From positions 110,749,087 to 110,813,086 of the forward strand of contig NC_080423.1 of NCBI RefSeq assembly GCF_029873635.1: a DNA stretch of 64,000 nucleotides, read 5' to 3'. Positions within the stretch are counted from its first letter, which is position 1; each line of letters starts with the position of its first letter. Under the pieces are notes generated by a model that had not been told where the DNA came from, did no database searches, and saw only the letters and a list, made by a program, of their open reading frames with translations. The stretch is from Malania oleifera. Taxonomy: Eukaryota > Streptophyta > Magnoliopsida > Santalales > Ximeniaceae. The position numbers and the translations under genes were made by a program. This document shows positions 46,884-57,063 of this stretch, in pieces.

Positions 46884-49800
46884 TTGGATCTTCTATTGCC
46901 CTTGAATGCCAACTCTGCCAATTTTGCCGGTAACCTTGCGTCTTGTCATTCTGGTTCTTTTTCTAATACTGAATGGATTGTTGATTCAGGTGCCTCCGAT
47001 CATATGACTTCCAATTTTTCTTCTCTTGGTAATATTAAACTTCTCAACCAGTCATGCCCCATTAAGCTTCCAAATGGTGACATTGCTTCTGTAACTCATA
47101 CCGGCACTATGCAGTTTTCTCCTAATTTCTCTCTTTCTAATGTTCTTTATGTGCCTTCATTTAAATTTAATTTATTGTCCATAAGCAAACTTACCACTGA
47201 TCTCAATTGTGTTACTATATTTTTTCTTACTTTTTGTGTTTTTTAGGACCTATCAACGAGGAGGTTGATTGGAACGTGTGAAGTATGAGATGGGCTTTAC
47301 CACTATAAACCTCCCTCCACCACAGTTTTCCACTCTCAGCGTGTTCCCGACACTTCTCTTTGGCATCGACGTCTTGGTCACCCTTCTATCTCATGCATTC
47401 TGAAAACCTTAAATATTTCTTCTTCTCATTTGCCTTGTAATGTTTGTGCTAGAGTAAAGCACACTCATTTACCTTTTTCTTTGAATACAAATAGGAGCAC
47501 ATTTTATTTTAATCGGATTTATTGTGATATATGGGGTGGTTATCCTACAGCTTCACTTTCTGGTGCACATTATTTTTTAACAATCGTGGATGCCTACTCG
47601 CGTACTACATGGATTTATCTTATGCGCATGAAATCTAATACTTTCTCTTGCCTTAAGAATTTTTGTGCTATGGCTAAAGATCAATTCAATTGCACCATTA
47701 AGAATGTGTGCACTGATAATGGTAGAGAATTTATATTCACTCCACTTCAAACTTTTTTTCATAATCAAAGCATTTCTAACGAGCTCACATGTGTGGATAC
47801 ACCTCAACAAAATGGTGTTGCCGAGTGTAAACATTGTCATCTTCTTAATGTGGTTTGGTGTTTACGTTTTCAAGCTAATCTTCCCATATCTTTTTGGGGT
47901 GAATGCATTCTCACAACCACTTATTTAATTAATCGCACCCCTTTACCCAGCTTCAATCATAAGTCCCCTTATGAACTTCTTTTTCAGACACCACCATCGT
48001 ATACACACTTGCGAGTGTTTGGGTGTTTGTGCTATGCCCAAACTGCTCACCAACATCGCGATAAATTCTCTCCTTATGCTCTTTGATGTTTTTCTTAGGT
48101 TATCCTCCTCATCATAAGGCTTATTGTGTATACAATCTTGACAACAAAAAAAATTTCATCTCCCGTGATGTCACTTTTGAAGAAAATATTTTTCCCTATC
48201 ATCTCATACCTCCAACCCCTACATCCTCTCCAGTCCTTCCCCTTCCTATTCCTGATATACACCCTTCCTACCCCTTACCTACCCAACCATCCACACTTAC
48301 CCCTAGCCCCTCATCTCTCCCTCCATCTCCCTTGGTATCCTCACAGATACCCTCACCCTCACCCCCTTCCGCACCACCCCCTCCACCCACCTCTTCAAGG
48401 CCCGAACGAGCTGTCACACATCCCTCTTACTTGGTTGATTATATGTGCCTTACTTTACCACAGTCCTCCGTGGCTTCATAGGTTTCAAGATGTCCCTCAG
48501 GTACGGTTCATTGTCTCTCCTCTTTTTTATCTTATCATCATTTCTCTAATCAACATTTGATTGTTCTTTCTGTTATGTCCCAACATCTCGAACCCACCTC
48601 ATATTCTCAAGCTATGCTACACTCTCATTGGAATGATGCCATGGTTTTTGAAATCCAAACCTTAGAACCAATAATACATGGGTTCTTCAACACCTTCCAC
48701 CTGAAAAAAAAAATCAATTGGTTGTAAATGGGTGTTCAAAACAAAACTTCGGGCCAATGGATACATAGAGTGACACAAAGTTAACTTGGTGGCCAAGGGC
48801 TACACTCAGGTAGAAGGTTTGGATTATCATGAAACTTTTGCTCCTGTTGCTAAACTCGTGACTGTTAGATGTGTTCTTGCAGTGGTTTCAGCTCAGAATT
48901 GACATCACCTTCAATTAAACGTCAACAACGCTTTTCTTCATGGTGACCTCAATGAGGAAGTTTATATGATCCCTCCATTGGGTTATTGCAAACAAGGGGA
49001 AACTGGTGTTTGTCATCTTCAGAAATCCTTTTATGGCCTTAAGCAAGCCTCTCACAATTGGTTTTCTAAATTATCTTCTATTTTAATTGCTAAGGGCTTC
49101 ACCCAATCTCATGCCAATCACTTTCTTTTCATCCGCTCTCGGGGTCAGTCTTTTACTCTCATACTTGTTTATATTGATGACATTCTCATGGCAGGCAATG
49201 ATATTTCTTATATTAGCACTTTCAAAGTCATGCTCGCTCAAAAATTCAAACTAAAGGATCTTAGAAAATTGAAACATTTCCTTGGCCTTGAACTTGCTCG
49301 CTCTCCCACTAGCATATTTCTTAATCAATGAAAATATGCTCTTGACATTCTCATTGATAGCGGTCATCTTGGTGCTCATCTTGCCCACTTTCCCATGGAA
49401 CAAAATCTGAGGCTCAATAATACTGATGGTGATCTCCTCTTCGATCCAAGCTCGTTTTGGCAACTCGTTGGACGTTTGACATATCTCACCATCACTCGTC
49501 CAGACATTGTATTTCTAGTCAATATTCTCAGTCAATTTATGCACCAGCCCAAACAACCACATTATGATGCTGCTGTACGTGTTCTTCGATACATTAAGGC
49601 ATCCCTAGGACAAGGCTTCTTTTTTCCTACAGCTAATACTCTTTAAGTCTCAGCCTATTCTAATTCGGATTGGGCTAGTTGTCCTCTCACTCGCCATTCC
49701 ACCACTAGTTTTTTCATTCAACTGGACACTAGTCCAATTTCTTCGTGCACTAAGAAACAAACTACAGTCTCTCGCTCCTCCGCCAAAGTTGAGTACCGGG

Positions 49801-50090
49801 CACTTGCCTCCACAACCTATGAACTTACATGGCTTAAAACTCTTTTAAATGATCTTGGCATACTGCATTCCCATCTTATGCTCTTATATTGTGACAACCA
49901 AGTGGCTCTTTATATTTCCCAGAATCCTATTGTCCACAAACGTACCAAACATATAAAAATCGATTGTCATATTGTTCGAGAAAAATTACGAGCTGGCCTC
50001 TTCTTCACTAAGCATATTCCTACCCACAGTTAGCTTGCCGATATCTTCACCAAAGCTTTGGGTCGTGAACATTTCTAAGACTAATCATAC
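46884..50090 (+). pseudogene. Copia element 2 pol remnant
   Basis: Protease shows WIVDSGASDHMT near 46,974. The integrase has the HH-CC region (LWHRRLGHPSIS, LPCNVCARVKH) and the core CDIWGG, CTDNGREF and PQQNGVAE, so its D, D and E residues are present; the zinc and core parts lie at 47,340-48,086. Reverse transcriptase is broken before 48,960 but keeps SFYGLKQASHNWF and the catalytic YIDDIL (about 49,169-49,186). RNase H covers 49,640-50,085 (SNSDWASCP, KQTTVSRSSAKVEYRALAS, DNQVALYI, RTKHIKIDCHIVREKL). Stops and frameshifts interrupt protease, the front of reverse transcriptase and RNase H. Confidence 0.9.
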
Positions 50091-50504
50091 AAGTTGGGCA
50101 TTACGAATCTCCATGCTCCAACTTGAGGGGGAGTATTAAAGAAATATACACTTTTCATTTTTTTCAATTCTCTCATTTACAAATATACCCTTGTAATCCT
50201 TGTAATAGATGAGTATCAATAGAGAAAAAGTCCATTCATAATTTAACATAATGCATATGCAAGCATGATAGAGTTTAATGCTCAAAGACCATAGAATGAC
50301 CTTAGGGATCACCTTTGGGTGACCAACGCCGAATTTTTGGGCTTAATTTAAAAGTATAGGCCATAAACTGACCTTAGGTCCCCAAGCATCTCATAACAAG
50401 TCCCCCATAACTCAGAAGTTTTTTTTTCCCCATAACTCAGAAGTTATATCTATGTATCAGGGGTAAACTCTAGAAAGACTTTGGTCTTAAAAATAAAATT
50501 TGAA

Positions 50505-50990
50505 AGGGTATCGGTCGACCGAACCCAGCTATGTATATTCAGCTCAGTCGACCGAACCTCTTAGGGGTCAACAGTCTAACTAGGGTTTAGCCGACCGAAT
50601 GGTTTTTGAACATACCTTCCTCAGTCGACTGAACTGACTCGTGTTTAACACACAACCATTTAGCTGACCGAATCTCTAATTCATTTTTGATTGGGTCCAC
50701 CGAACTAAATGTTCAGCAGACCGAACTTAAACTTAGTCGACCAAACCTCAAAGGATTAGAAATCGCCCTTAATTCAGTCGACTATATCTGTAGTTCAAAA
50801 GTGTCTCGGTCGACTGAACTTGGCAATTGGGTCAACCGAACTTAAAATATAGTTGATTGAAACTCTCGGGTTGCCATAACTTTTATCGCGATAAGCCGAG
50901 GTTAATTTTAATTAACCTTCATTAAATTTTTTTCAAAATTCCTTCTATGTCCCCAATGCTAATATTTTTGAGGATATCTATATATACCCA
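50505..50990 (+). promoter_or_regulatory. U3 array of GGTCGACCGAA palindromes and TATA box in solo LTR E
   Basis: About a dozen copies or decayed forms of TCGGTCGACCGAAC (a 14-base palindrome when complete: TTCGGTCGACCGAA) lie in 370 bases, ending roughly 110 bases before the TATA box CTATATATAC (50979-50988). Many copies show the CpG-decay forms GTCGACTGAAC, GTCAACCGAAC and GTTGATTGAAA. Repeated palindromes in the LTR are a known trait of Sireviruses. Confidence 0.6.
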
Positions 50991-52528
50991 TTCATTTGGA
51001 GAAATTAGCAACTAATTAGAAATATAATTAGCAAAAATTCTTTCTGATTTTTCTTGAACCCATATTGCTTATACTTCATATTTTTAGGCCAATTTTTTAA
51101 TACTCACTTAGTTTATTGTTGCTAAATCTTTTTCAAAACAGAGAGTTATATTTTTTTTGAGCTCTTTCTTGCAAACTAATTGCAAGTTAAAGTGAGTTTG
51201 ATTCTCACTTGTGTGAGGTTACATATATTGCTTTTGAAACTTTTTACTCTTATTGTCTTGCATTGTTTGATGGTTTTCTTGGAGAGTAAAGTTAGGGTTT
51301 TTCTCAATATATTTGATTGATAAAAATTATTTGAAAAGAACTCTTGTTAGCTTCTGAGTCTTGGCATCTTCATTGTCAGATTCGAAAGCTTGCTTGCACG
51401 ATTCGATAAATTATTTTTTAGCAAACTTGATCCGTAAATCTCGATTATGCTTATACTGAAAAATATTGTGTTGAGATTTTCTCTTTGAGATTCAAAGTTC
51501 TTTTGATATATACTGATTTTATTTGTCTTGAATCAAAGGTAATCTCTCTCATGTATACACACATATATACATTGTTATTGAGAGTTGATATAGTGTTTTA
51601 GCAAATCTCACTTGAGCGTTAAATCCATATCATTTGTGAGTACATATTTATTTAGACTGTATTGTGGTACATAATCTGCTTATGTAGAAGCGCTTAAATT
51701 GTACCCAAAATTGCATATTCATTGATTGTATTCCAGGCGTGGCCTGAGGGGGTTTGATCTAATCCGTAAGGATCGGTAGGACATTCTCTACCCCGTAAGG
51801 AGAGTTTGTAAATGTTGAAGTCAACCCTGAAAATTTGACTTAGTTGTAAAACAGTGCTGCTTCACCCGTTAAGTGAGCAATGGTGGTAATCCTTAGACTT
51901 GCAAACTGAGGCGGGGACGTAGGCACTTTTGCTGAACCTCGATAACATATCCGATGTTATTTTTACTTTACTCGTTTTTCTGTGCATGTATGGTTGATTT
52001 AATTGTGTAATTTAAATTACACCTGTATTTATTAGTTTACCTTATTATATGCTCTAGATTGACCTTAGGATTGTGAAATATTGGTGCTAGATAATTGTCC
52101 TAAGAGAGAAATTCTTTAAAATACCAATTCACCTCCCCCCCTTGGGTTTGTACCAAAGTCAACATATAATATTATAAAAACTCATTTTGGTCACACACTA
52201 ATAAAAATCTTATTTACTTACTGAGCGTCATCTCACCTCAATCATTATTTTTCATTTCAGATAATTATGAAGAGAGTACCAGAAACTTGGCATAACAAGT
52301 GCATGGACGGGAATAGAAAGAGTAGAGTAGAATAAAAATTTAGCATAATACAATTTTAGAATATGTTTGTGTATTTTAGAATTTTAAGAATGTTAATTTT
52401 AATAGTTGAAATATATATTTGTAAAAAATCTAATTAGTGCTCTGATAATAAAAATAATTTAGATTTATTTGCTTCCACTGAAAAATTTATATTTACGAAC
52501 CCACTCGGATTCGGGTCCTTACAACCAA

Positions 52529-53630
52529 TGGATCAAAAAATTATCTACATAAGTATTGGAAAAAAAATTTTGTCTTTGAGAGTACGAGGAATTTGAATTT
52601 TTAATATTATTTTCTATAAATTTAGACCAACAAAAAAAAAATACATTGATTTTTCTTAGATTTATATAAATTAATTTAAATTCAAATCTCAAAATCTATA
52701 TTTTTAAACAATATCTACGTGGTAAATATTATATCAAAGCAACATGAATATATAGTTAAATCTTTTGGATTTCCAAACTTCAAAATTTGAATGGTTCACC
52801 GCAAGCCTCTCTTATTTTCATAGACAGAAAATAAAAATGTATGCTGATCTCTCCTAAAATTTCAAAAAAAAAAAAATACGTTGTTTTTTTTTAGATTTTG
52901 AAAATCTTGAGCACCTTCTTTAAACTTTTAAAAATTCTACATACTTTTCCTAATATTTACTTAAAAAAACATAAATTTCCCCTTATATTTGGTAAAAAAG
53001 ACGAGCTTGAGGGGTATCAGTATTTCAAAAGTCAAATGTAAGGTTTGTAAAAATTTCGAAACCTTAGAACTCCCTTGGGAACTAAAAAAGTATTGGGTAA
53101 AGGAAAAAAAAATATTAAGGAATCCATATTTTCATATTTGGTTATTGAAGAAAGTGAAAAAAAATATAAAATATACAAAATTCAGAAACAAAATTTTGAT
53201 TTTACATGTCATATATATTTAATTTTTCCTAAATTTTAATTGTATTCAGATAATATTTAATAAAGAAGACAAATGTAAGGGAAAATGAGTTTCCTTTTTA
53301 TTTTCTTTTCCTTTCATTTGCTTTTCCCAAATAAAACTTTTAATCCAAACAAACCCTGGCAGAATCCTAATTTTTTTTAAAAAAAATCTCATAAAATGTC
53401 TATATGTTTTTGTTAAACTTAAGAGGAGATTAATGTCCTTTATCTTTTCTATTTTTTGAGTCAACTTTCTAAAATATATTAATTTGCTTAATGGGGCCTC
53501 AAAACATATGATTTTGTATTTTCACTCTGTATTGGTTTTTCTATCTATCCAACTCAAACCATAATCTTTTTCCATTAAATGCTCCAAAGGGTAGATTAGA
53601 ATTCAACCAACTCTATTATTTTTAGGATTT
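52529..53630. other. AT-rich intergenic DNA; no gene recognised
   Basis: The sequence on the far side of D continues the DNA left of 36,409. It has long A and T runs and phrases like aaaatctc and ggtaaaaaagac that also occur at 13.5-14.3 kb, so an old dispersed repeat is likely. No coding region is seen. Confidence 0.5.
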
Positions 53631-53730
53631 TATATAGTTTTAAAATTGAAAAACAATTAAATGATTCCGATTGAACCGAGGTATTGTAACTCAAAATAGT
53701 CCCTTTCTAGATGAATAGAGTAATCATGCT

Positions 53731-53879
53731 TTTTTTTTTTATTACGTCGGGTTCTTCTGATCCCTATCACCACCAGCGGACTCTCCCCTTCGGGCACACA
53801 ACTTGATACATAACCTGGTGGGACCGGCGAGAGAGACTAATCCCATGCCTACACGCACGACGCCCTCCACACATGCAGG
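53731..53879 (-). mobile_element. SINE-like insertion, copy 1
   Basis: About 149 bases with a poly-A tail on the minus strand (T run at 53,731-53,741) are flanked by AGTAATCATGCT (53719-53730) and AGTAAATCATGCT (53880-53892), a duplication typical of LINE-driven insertion. The minus strand contains GGCATGGGATTAGTC, a phrase found in tRNA-derived plant SINEs. The tRNA-like head is not recognisable, so it is probably 5'-truncated. Confidence 0.6.
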
Positions 53880-54204
53880 AGTAAATCATGCTTCTTAAAA
53901 ATTCATATTGTTCCTAATTTTATAATTGAATATGGGCTCAACAGAAGTGGACCAAATGAGCTCAGATGTGGGATCCACCTCACAATTATATAGTTTTAAA
54001 ATTGAAAAACAATTAAATGATTCTGACTGAACTGAGGTATTGTAACTCAAAATAGTCCTTTTCTAGATGTGTAACGACTCGAATTTAAAAATGAAATTTA
54101 AATAATAAGGAAAGGGAAATGAAAACCGGAAACAGAAGGAATCCGTAGACTTCGTTGTCAACGACATTACAATTCGAAAAAGAAAAACAAAAAGGGGGAG
54201 TTTC

Positions 54205-54411
54205 AGGGCTTCGTCGATGAATCTCCTGTATTCGTCGACGAAGGCTTAAGAGAATTCGTTGACGAACACAGGGGGCTCGTTGACGAGAAAATACCAAGAG
54301 AGGTTCTGAGGCAGCCTGAATTTTGTCGACGAACACAGGGTTTCGTTGACGAAATTTGTGAAGGATTCGTCGACGAAGGCCGGGCTCGTCGACGAAATCC
54401 TGTTTTATAAG
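54205..54411 (+). promoter_or_regulatory. U3 array of TTCGTCGACGAA palindromes and TATA box in solo LTR F
   Basis: Nine sites in about 200 bases, several of them complete 12-base palindromes TTCGTCGACGAA and others with one decayed CpG, run up to the TATA box TTTTATAAG. This is the least decayed array in the window, in line with F being among the younger copies. Confidence 0.6.
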
Positions 54412-54451
54412 AATAAAAAATCCGGGAGAAATATCATTTTTTTTTCAAAAC

Positions 54452-54486
<35 letters not shown>

Positions 54487-55179
54487 ACGGTTCTCTCTCC
54501 CTTCTCTCTACGTTTCCAGCCCCACCAGTCATCAGATCGAAGATCTGGAGTCACCACGACGCTCTTGGCGGAGTTCTCTCCAAATCTGCTCGAGCGGATC
54601 GTGGGAGAAAGCTAGTTGGAAATCATCCCAAAGTTGAGGTAAGGCTTTTTAAGCCATATTTGGTCTTACGCTAGTTAGAAGAAATGCTGTGCGCATGAAA
54701 ATACTGAAGTTTAATACTAGGGGTTTTCAGTTTCAAAGTGTTGGTTAGGGAACCCCTCAGGTGTTAAACTTGAATGCTTTTGGGTGAAAATTTTCTACTC
54801 AATATGCAGGTTTTTGACAGTTGAGGAAAATATTGTATACTTAGAAATACTGAACTTTAATTCTGGGATTTTTTATTTTCAGGGTGTTGAGTTAGGAACC
54901 CTACGGGTGCGAGGCAATTTTATTAGGGGCTTTTCAGGAATCAGGTAAGGGGATAAACTAAGCTAGTACTATTTTGGAAAATGCTTATAAATATATATAT
55001 AGTTATCATTTGATTTATGGAAAATGTATATGTTTATATATACGTATGATTTATATTTGCAAAATACTGTGAAAATGATCGTATGTTGAGTATGTGAAAA
55101 ATCTACTGTGTGGCATGAGTAAAAATATTGTGTAATGCTGTTTTCTGGGAATGTGGATGATGCGGATTTTTATGAGGGA

Positions 55180-55345
55180 AAACCGGCGTACGGGCCGAGA
55201 TATTTTTGTATATATATATATATATATGTGGATATGTTTGCCGACGTACGGGCCGTGCTATGTGATTTGCTGGCATACGGGCCGTGCTATGTGGTTTCAC
55301 AGTGTACGAGCTGTGCTATGTGATTTGCTGGTGTACGGGCCGATG
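55180..55345 (+). repeat. Minisatellite in solo LTR F
   Basis: Four to five units of about 33-35 bases contain GTACGGGCCGTGCTATGTG. The core is the reverse complement of the unit in solo LTR B, which lies in the opposite orientation, so both derive from the same LTR position. Confidence 0.8.
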
Positions 55346-56322
55346 ATTTTTATGATACATGTATATATGTGAAATGATACGATTGATGTGAAAATAAATG
55401 AAATGAGATATTTATGTATCATGGTTTCAGTATATGTATATGATATCAGAACCTGGTTGGCTTGGTTTAGGCTAGCACTTGCACGGTATCGTTGCTATGT
55501 GTCCATGATCCTCGTGATCGTGATATCTGTGTTAACGCCACTATATGGAGTGGTGTGAGATTGGATGGTCGATGTGATTATTTTCGAGAAGTGTGCTATT
55601 ATCGCCCCTGGTGTACGGACCAGTCTGGGTAGACCCATCGGACCTACAGACTAGACTATCGATTTGACAGTGGTCGGCCAACCATTATCAGGTCCCACCT
55701 TCGGGCCACACAACTCAGTCATGTGGGGGTAATACATGACAATAGCCAGCTAACCTACCAGGATTGTTTTTATGTTATTATTATTATGATATGAGATGAG
55801 AAATGTTTATGAAAATGCAGTATGTTCTGCCATGTTTCGATATGCATATGTTTTCCCAAATTTGATAAACAGTACTGAATATGATATGTATGGTATATGT
55901 AGAACACGGGATACTCATGTTGCCACACACTAGTATTAGTTTATTTCCCTTATTGAGAGGTGTCTCACCCCTAAATTTTATTAACTTTTCAGGAGCCCCG
56001 GATAGCAAAGCGGGAAAAGCCCCACAAAAGTAGTGTTGTTTATCTGCCCTCTGCGAAGGGTAAGTTTTTGGTAGGGACAATTAGGTTTAGTCGGAATTGT
56101 CCCTAGATTCCATTTTTGAGATGTATATACTGTGAGATAGTGATAGTAGTAACTCTGGTATGTGTTATGCACATTATAATGAGACATATATGATTTTATA
56201 TTTTCTGTTGCGTAGGCTTCTGCTGTATGTTCTGTTATATCCCTGGTACCCACGGGTCCAGGTGGATTATGACCTGCTGAGCGGGTATGTGTGATGTGTG
56301 GATTTGGTTTGATGTTGATTGA

Positions 56323-56324
<2 letters not shown>

Positions 56325-56388
<64 letters not shown>
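56325..56388 (+). repeat. Compound (AT)n(GT)n microsatellite
   Basis: An AT run passes directly into about nineteen GT units near the 3' end of solo LTR F. Confidence 0.97.
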
Positions 56389-56391
<3 letters not shown>

Positions 56392-56431
56392 AATGAGCAG
56401 GTCGTCACAAAATGAATCGAGTAATCATGCT

Positions 56432-56580
56432 TCTTTTTTTTATTACGTCGGGTTCTTCTCATCCCTATCACTACCAGCGGAGTCTCCCCTTCGGGCACAC
56501 AACCTGATATGTAACCTGGCGGGACCGGCGAGAGAGACTAATCCCACGCCTACACGCACGACGCCCTCCACACGTACAGT
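56432..56580 (-). mobile_element. SINE-like insertion, copy 2 (from the tandem duplication)
   Basis: This is the same insertion as at 53,731, copied with the 356-bp unit. The same flanking duplication is kept (AGTAATCATGCT at 56420-56431 and AGTAAATCATGCT at 56581-56593). Confidence 0.6.
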
Positions 56581-56687
56581 AGTAAATCATGCTTCTTAAA
56601 AATTCATATTGTTCCTAATTTTATAATTGAATATGGGCTTAACATAAGTGGACCAAATGAGCTCAGATGTGGGATCCACCTCACAAA

Positions 56688-57063
56688 ATATCGAGAAATA
56701 AATTATTTTTACTTTTAAAATGCTCTAAATTTAATTGTGTCTGTTAAGGAACATTCATTAATACTAAAGTTTGACAAACTATTACTCGATGACGCTTAGT
56801 TGTCAATGAAACATTACCACGTACAGTTATGTGTGTATCGACAAATGAGTTTGGTATTACTTGCTTAGTTGTTAATGAAACATTACTCTGTGTCTGTATT
56901 GATGGGTATATTCTCAACGAATAAAAAATTCCCTTGAAATTACAATAAGTTTAGCCAAGGTCCAAAAGTAATTTTTTCCATAGGAAAACCTTCGGAAAAA
57001 AAAAAAAGTGAAATAAGAGAAGTAACTACTAGTTGAGATGAATCGCCTAACTATTAGTAAAGT
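56688..57063. other. Short intergenic stretch; no gene recognised
   Basis: GTTGTTAATGAAACATTAC-type text occurs twice (about 56,800 and 56,868) in a loose direct repeat. Nothing else is seen. Confidence 0.4.

Larger units (their letters stand above)
45462..50248 (+). mobile_element. Copia element 2, inserted in solo LTR E
   Basis: The 4787-bp element has very short LTRs: 45462-45597 (136 bp) and 50134-50248 (115 bp). The longer 5' LTR contains a small internal duplication of AAGAAATATACACTTT. The Met-tRNA primer site TGGTATCAGAGC is at 45598 and the purine tract TTGAGGGGGAG at 50123-50133. The target duplication TAATG lies at 45457-45461 and 50249-50253. The LTRs are otherwise nearly identical, so this is one of the younger insertions of the window. 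It is still not intact, because pol has frame breaks and gag is not recognisable. Confidence 0.93.
45246..52164 (+). mobile_element. Sirevirus-like solo LTR E, interrupted by Copia element 2
   Basis: E starts TGTTGACC and ends AAGTCAACA, with TATAA on both sides (45241-45245 and 52165-52169). Without Copia element 2 it is about 2127 bases. It carries an array of GGTCGACCGAAC-type sites (50,505-50,872), a TATA box (CTATATATAC, 50979-50988) and a late block with AGTGAGCAATGGTGGTAATC and GGCGGGGACGTAGGCA. The GGGGACGTAGGC block is one I associate with Sirevirus/Maximus LTRs. No internal region is present. Family assignment is from these motifs only. Confidence 0.75.
36414..52523 (+). mobile_element. 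Solo LTR D, expanded to 16.1 kb by nested insertions
   Basis: D starts TGTAATGACCCC and ends GGGTCCTTACA, with ACCAA on both sides (36409-36413 and 52524-52528). Removing A (with B), C and E (with Copia element 2) and their duplications leaves about 2622 bases. Its U3 (36,765-36,800 and 43,600-43,790) has repeats of a GTGGGGCCCACATGAG type, followed by a TATA box (TTTATAAATA, 44031-44040). A donor-like ATG|GTAAAT is at 44203-44204 and an acceptor TTTCATTTCAG| at 52259-52260. It is the oldest layer of this nest and the most diverged family member. Confidence 0.85.
54070..56409 (+). mobile_element. Solo LTR F of the TGTAACGACC family
   Basis: F is 2340 bases, from TGTAACGACTCG to GCAGGTCGTCACA, with flanks AGATG (54065-54069) and AAATG (56410-56414), one mismatch. 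It interrupts the second copy of the 356-bp duplication. It has a dense TTCGTCGACGAA array (54,205-54,400), TATA box (TTTTATAAG, 54403-54411), a CT repeat, and the leader CACCACGACGCTCTTGG. Donors are GAG|GTAAGGC near 54,640 and CAG|GTAAGGGG at 54945-54946; the acceptor is ACTTTTCAG|GAGCCCC at 55991-55992. It contains a minisatellite (55,180-55,345) and a compound AT/GT microsatellite (56,325-56,388). Confidence 0.85.
53631..56687 (+). repeat. Tandem duplication of 356 bp, second copy split by solo LTR F
   Basis: Copy 1 is 53631-53986. Copy 2 begins at 53987, runs to 54,069, is interrupted by solo LTR F, and resumes at about 56,415 to end at 56,687. Both begin TATATAGTTTTAAAATTG and end GGGATCCACCTCACAA. 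Each contains the same SINE-like insertion, so the SINE is older than the duplication, and the LTR is younger. Confidence 0.9.
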
